From the NCBI GenBank assembly GCA_903885895.1, contig CAISKC010000555.1, positions 1 through 9,555 of the forward strand: DNA of 9,555 bases, written 5' to 3'. The stretch's first letter is position 1. The number at the start of each line of letters is the position of its first letter. The translations under genes were made by a program, and so were the position numbers. Below are positions 7,249 to 9,555 of the stretch, piece by piece. The notes beneath the pieces are model-generated. The model searched no databases. It was given only the letters and a program-made list of their open reading frames with translations, and was not told the DNA's origin. This DNA comes from an uncultured Legionella sp. (lineage in GTDB: Bacteria; Pseudomonadota; Gammaproteobacteria; Legionellales; Legionellaceae).

Positions 7249-7907
7249 ATGTGATGACACGATGTTTTACAGTTAGGAATCATTATCCGAGATTAGTCGT
7301 ATGGCGAAATATAGGAGTCTGGCTTGTGATGGCCGGGATATTGTGTGCTTGCACAAGTTCTTCATCGGGGGAGCGTACTCGTTATCAATTGTTAGAGTCT
7401 GGTAACGTTGCGCCTGTTGCCTCTGCCCAACCGCATGTATCTATTTTGGTGATGCAACCGAAAGCTGTCGCGGGATATGATACAGATAGAATGTGGTATG
7501 TTACTAAACCGTATCAAGTCAACTCATTTGCTAATAATGCTTGGATGAGTTCGCCGTCAGTGATGTTGATGCCATTGATGATTCGTAGTTTGGAGTCAAG
7601 TCATTATTTCTATGCCGTTATATTGGAACCCAATATGGGTAAAACCGAGTACCGACTTGAATCCAATGTGATTCGATTGCAGCAGAACTTCTTAGTCAAA
7701 CCCAGCCACATACAATTGGTGATGCAAGTCGTGTTGATACATAACGATGATAATCGTTTGGTTGCAGCAGACTATATTTATGAAGATTTACCTTGCCCCA
7801 GCGATAACCCAGTGGGGGGTGTGATGGCTGCTAATCAGGCTACACGGCGCTTGACAACAAAACTCACGCATTTTGTCATTGATCATATTGCGCATGACCA
7901 CAGGTAG
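7245..7907 (+). CDS. ABC-transport auxiliary lipoprotein (PqiC/ABC_trans_aux-like)
   Basis: Predicted lipoprotein partner of the MCE transporter, probably docking the MCE tunnel at the outer membrane. The 220-residue precursor has a basic N-terminus, a hydrophobic stretch (about 22-33) and a lipobox-like L-C-A-C with the lipidated Cys at 36. The next residues are Thr-Ser-Ser, not Asp, consistent with outer-membrane sorting. The mature start RYQLL (46-50) resembles the xYxL strand that opens ABC_trans_aux domains. The terminal gene position after permease, ATPase and MCE matches the usual layout of this family. The ATG at 7245 overlaps the MCE stop as ATGA, with AAAGG at 7231-7235 at good spacing. 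A second ATG at 7254, with GGGGA nine bases upstream, is also possible and would shorten the signal peptide by three residues. Cys at lipobox position -2 is atypical, so lipidation is likely but not certain. Confidence 0.87.
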   Translation: MNVMTRCFTVRNHYPRLVVWRNIGVWLVMAGILCACTSSSSGERTRYQLLESGNVAPVASAQPHVSILVMQPKAVAGYDTDRMWYVTKPYQVNSFANNAWMSSPSVMLMPLMIRSLESSHYFYAVILEPNMGKTEYRLESNVIRLQQNFLVKPSHIQLVMQVVLIHNDDNRLVAADYIYEDLPCPSDNPVGGVMAANQATRRLTTKLTHFVIDHIAHDHR

Positions 7908-7929
7908 GGATTGTATTCTGGAATGAAGC

Positions 7930-9249
7930 ATGTTCGTTAGCGCTCCACAAGATAGTGGTAATATTGAAGTCATCAATACAGACAACTCGCAAGATATCCA
8001 TTTGAAAATTCGACCTGATAATCATGCACATTATTATCAATGGTTTTATTTTAAGGTGGAAGGCACTGAACACGAATCCTTTGTTATAAAAATCGATAAT
8101 GCAGGAGGCGCTTCCTATCCAGGATGGCTCGATTTTGGGGTAGCGTATCGCGCAACAGCCTCAGCAGATGGAGAGCACTGGTCGCGGCTTGATACCACGT
8201 TTGAGCACGATAGTGGCGTATTGACGATACAAGGTCAATTGACGAGTGATAGGATGGCCATTGCGTTCTTTCCTCCGTACGCTTATGCACGGCATCTGAA
8301 ACTGATTGAAAAAGCACGTTCCATCCCTAATTGTACGGTTACCAGCCTTGGAAAATCAGTGGAAGGACGTGATCTGACTTTGTTAACGTTAGGAACGCCA
8401 GGGGCAGATAAAAAAAACATTTGGGTGATTGCAAGACAACACCCTGGTGAAACTATGGCAGAATGGTATGTAGAGGGTCTCATCGATCGCTTAGCATCAG
8501 GCGATGATTTATCGGCACTCTTTGCCAATGCGGTCTTATACATTGTGCCAAATATGAATCCAGATGGTAGTTATCATGGTAATTTACGCACGAATGCTTT
8601 GGGGAAAGATTTAAATCGGCAATGGGATATCACCGATAACCAGTTTACGGCACCCGAAGTATATTATGTGCGAAAAGCGATTTTACAGAAGGGTATTGCG
8701 GCTATGCTTGATGTGCATGGGGATGAAACACATCCCTATGTTTTTCTTAATGGTCGAGATGTTCGTTGCGCGCCAGCCCCAGATATGTTCGCTCTAGAAA
8801 AGTCATTTTTGGATGCTTATAGGGTGGAAAGTGATTGCTTACAAGAAAAGTCTTGTTATGCGCCTAGTTATTTAGGACAGTCGGATAAAAACATTGCTAA
8901 AAATTTTTTTGCGGAGCGATTAAATTGTTTGTCTTTCACAGTAGAAATGCCGAACAAAGAGATCGTAAGCGATAAAAAAATCGATGAAAAACCTACAACG
9001 CGGGATTGGACGCCACATGATTGTAAGCAATTTGGCGCACATCTGATCCCTAGTTTGCTAAAAGTTCTCCCTGAGTTGTCCAACAAAAAATTGCTGAGTC
9101 AAGCCCCGATGTCGCAAGCGATGTCTTTTATTGGGGGAGCAGGCAGGATGGAAGAATTCAATGGTGCAAAAAATGGTGTGTATAGCGCTTCCAGCATCGT
9201 GCTAAGTATCGTGATGATGGTTATTGTGTTATATCAGCATGTCAGTTAA
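7930..9249 (+). CDS. M14 zinc carboxypeptidase, cytosolic (CCP/Nna1-like) type, with C-terminal membrane anchor
   Basis: Zinc metallocarboxypeptidase removing C-terminal residues; eukaryotic relatives remove glutamates from tubulin, but the bacterial substrate is unknown. The 439 residues contain the N-terminal beta domain typical of cytosolic M14 enzymes (about 10-125, with YYQWFYFKV at 35-43) and then the catalytic domain. Zinc ligands are His171 and Glu174 in RQHPGETMAEW and His263 in DVHGDE. NPDG (210-213) leads to Arg220 and then DLNRQW (227-232, Asn229/Arg230), the substrate-binding positions. Catalytic Glu339 is in FTVEMP. All are intact, so activity is expected. There is no N-terminal signal peptide, and the ATG at 7930 is the first start after an in-frame TGA at 7924. 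Beyond the catalytic domain, an extension of about 55 residues ends in a hydrophobic helix (about 417-436) with only a few residues after it, a tail-anchor arrangement not usual for this family. It follows the lipoprotein gene by 22 nt with no visible terminator, so it may be co-transcribed. Confidence 0.93.
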   Translation: MFVSAPQDSGNIEVINTDNSQDIHLKIRPDNHAHYYQWFYFKVEGTEHESFVIKIDNAGGASYPGWLDFGVAYRATASADGEHWSRLDTTFEHDSGVLTIQGQLTSDRMAIAFFPPYAYARHLKLIEKARSIPNCTVTSLGKSVEGRDLTLLTLGTPGADKKNIWVIARQHPGETMAEWYVEGLIDRLASGDDLSALFANAVLYIVPNMNPDGSYHGNLRTNALGKDLNRQWDITDNQFTAPEVYYVRKAILQKGIAAMLDVHGDETHPYVFLNGRDVRCAPAPDMFALEKSFLDAYRVESDCLQEKSCYAPSYLGQSDKNIAKNFFAERLNCLSFTVEMPNKEIVSDKKIDEKPTTRDWTPHDCKQFGAHLIPSLLKVLPELSNKKLLSQAPMSQAMSFIGGAGRMEEFNGAKNGVYSASSIVLSIVMMVIVLYQHVS

Positions 9250-9257
9250 GCCATCTC

Positions 9258-9555
9258 CTATTTGAGGGTTTTGGATTGGTGTTCAGGTTTATTGGCGTTG
9301 TCTGAGTAGCCTGTTTTATTAGAAAGAATCGATTTGAACAAGTGAAACATATTGTCTAATTTAAGATTTGGCCAACGGGGTTGGTCAATGAGCTCATTTT
9401 GTTGCAAATCTGTAACGTATCTTGATAATTTACTAATAAATTCTTCGCCTTGCAATGGCTCCAAATCTTGTCGGAGCTTTATAAATAATTGTTTTTTGAC
9501 CTCGGCGCCCCACAATGGCGTCCGTCCATACGGATCTTTTGCTTCGAGATAGTCA
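9258..9555 (-). CDS. C-terminal part of a gene entering from the right edge, possible ankyrin-repeat protein
   Basis: The minus-strand frame is open from the window edge (codon at 9554-9552) to a TAG at 9258-9260, giving the last 98 residues of a longer protein; the 5' end is outside. The first visible residues read DYLEAKDPYGRTPLWGAE. The D-x-x-G-R-T-P-L-W-x-A pattern matches the start of an ankyrin repeat (consensus D-x-x-G-x-T-P-L-H-x-A), followed by a helical stretch. The remainder is charged and helical (Lys, Gln, Glu, Leu-rich), with the terminus rich in Asn, Lys and Ser. No membrane segment is seen. A TTG at 9515 could be read as a start of an 85-residue protein, but it would cut the ankyrin-like motif and has no evident ribosome site. 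It converges on the carboxypeptidase gene with an 8-nt gap. One partial repeat is weak evidence, so the family is tentative; the existence of the gene is more secure. Confidence 0.6.
   Translation of the reverse strand, partial: DYLEAKDPYGRTPLWGAEVKKQLFIKLRQDLEPLQGEEFISKLSRYVTDLQQNELIDQPRWPNLKLDNMFHLFKSILSNKTGYSDNANKPEHQSKTLK

Noticed and set aside
9240..9300. Terminator between the carboxypeptidase and the right-edge gene
   Set aside because: No stable inverted repeat followed by a T-run was found in either direction.
9352..9552. Plus-strand frame opposite the right-edge gene
   Set aside because: The minus-strand frame stays open to the edge and has an ankyrin-like motif. The plus frame is Ser/Cys-rich and has no recognisable features.
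1..9555. tRNA, rRNA, CRISPR array, insertion sequence or attachment site
   Set aside because: No cloverleaf, regularly spaced repeats, transposase motifs or terminal inverted repeats were seen; coding density is nearly complete.

Overview
The window looks like a chromosomal segment of a Gram-negative gammaproteobacterium with an intracellular or host-associated lifestyle, most likely a Legionellales relative (Coxiella/Legionella/Aquicella-like). The reasons are as follows. An Mla-type lipid ABC transporter with an outer-membrane-type lipoprotein implies a double-membrane envelope. It sits beside mevalonate-pathway genes (class II HMG-CoA reductase, type 2 IPP isomerase, a GHMP kinase), which are rare in gammaproteobacteria but known in Coxiella and Legionella. 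Base composition is moderately AT-rich. The edges carry an orphan gene with an acidic tail and a possible ankyrin-repeat gene. The taxonomic assignment is inference; no rRNA or other marker is present.

Layout. Positions 1-132 hold no gene, only a possible promoter. An orphan soluble protein gene (133-1209, +) converges on a tight minus-strand mevalonate operon, transcribed fni (3343-4380) to mvaA (2069-3361) to a GHMP kinase (1222-2076). The operon genes overlap by 19 and 8 nt. A perfect 9-bp inverted repeat at the convergence point carries both stop codons. Positions 4381-4522 are a divergent promoter region. From 4523 a plus-strand operon encodes a STAS-MlaE fusion permease, an MlaF-like ATPase, an MlaD-like MCE protein and an ABC-auxiliary lipoprotein. 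Junctions are abutting, 26 nt and a 4-nt ATGA overlap. After 22 nt comes an M14 zinc carboxypeptidase of the cytosolic (CCP/Nna1-like) type with an unusual C-terminal membrane anchor (7930-9249). At the right edge a minus-strand gene enters the window. Only its last 98 codons are visible (9258-9554), and its first residues look like an ankyrin-repeat helix start.

How the genes work together. The minus-strand operon covers part of isoprenoid precursor synthesis: HMG-CoA to mevalonate, one phosphorylation step, and IPP/DMAPP isomerisation. HMG-CoA synthase, the other kinase and the decarboxylase must lie elsewhere. The plus-strand operon encodes a complete inner-membrane MCE lipid-transport machine plus its lipoprotein partner, probably moving phospholipid or another hydrophobic substrate between inner and outer membranes. 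The carboxypeptidase follows without a visible terminator and may be co-transcribed, but no functional link is evident. The most unusual items are the tail-anchored carboxypeptidase, the orphan acidic-tailed protein and the edge ankyrin-like gene.
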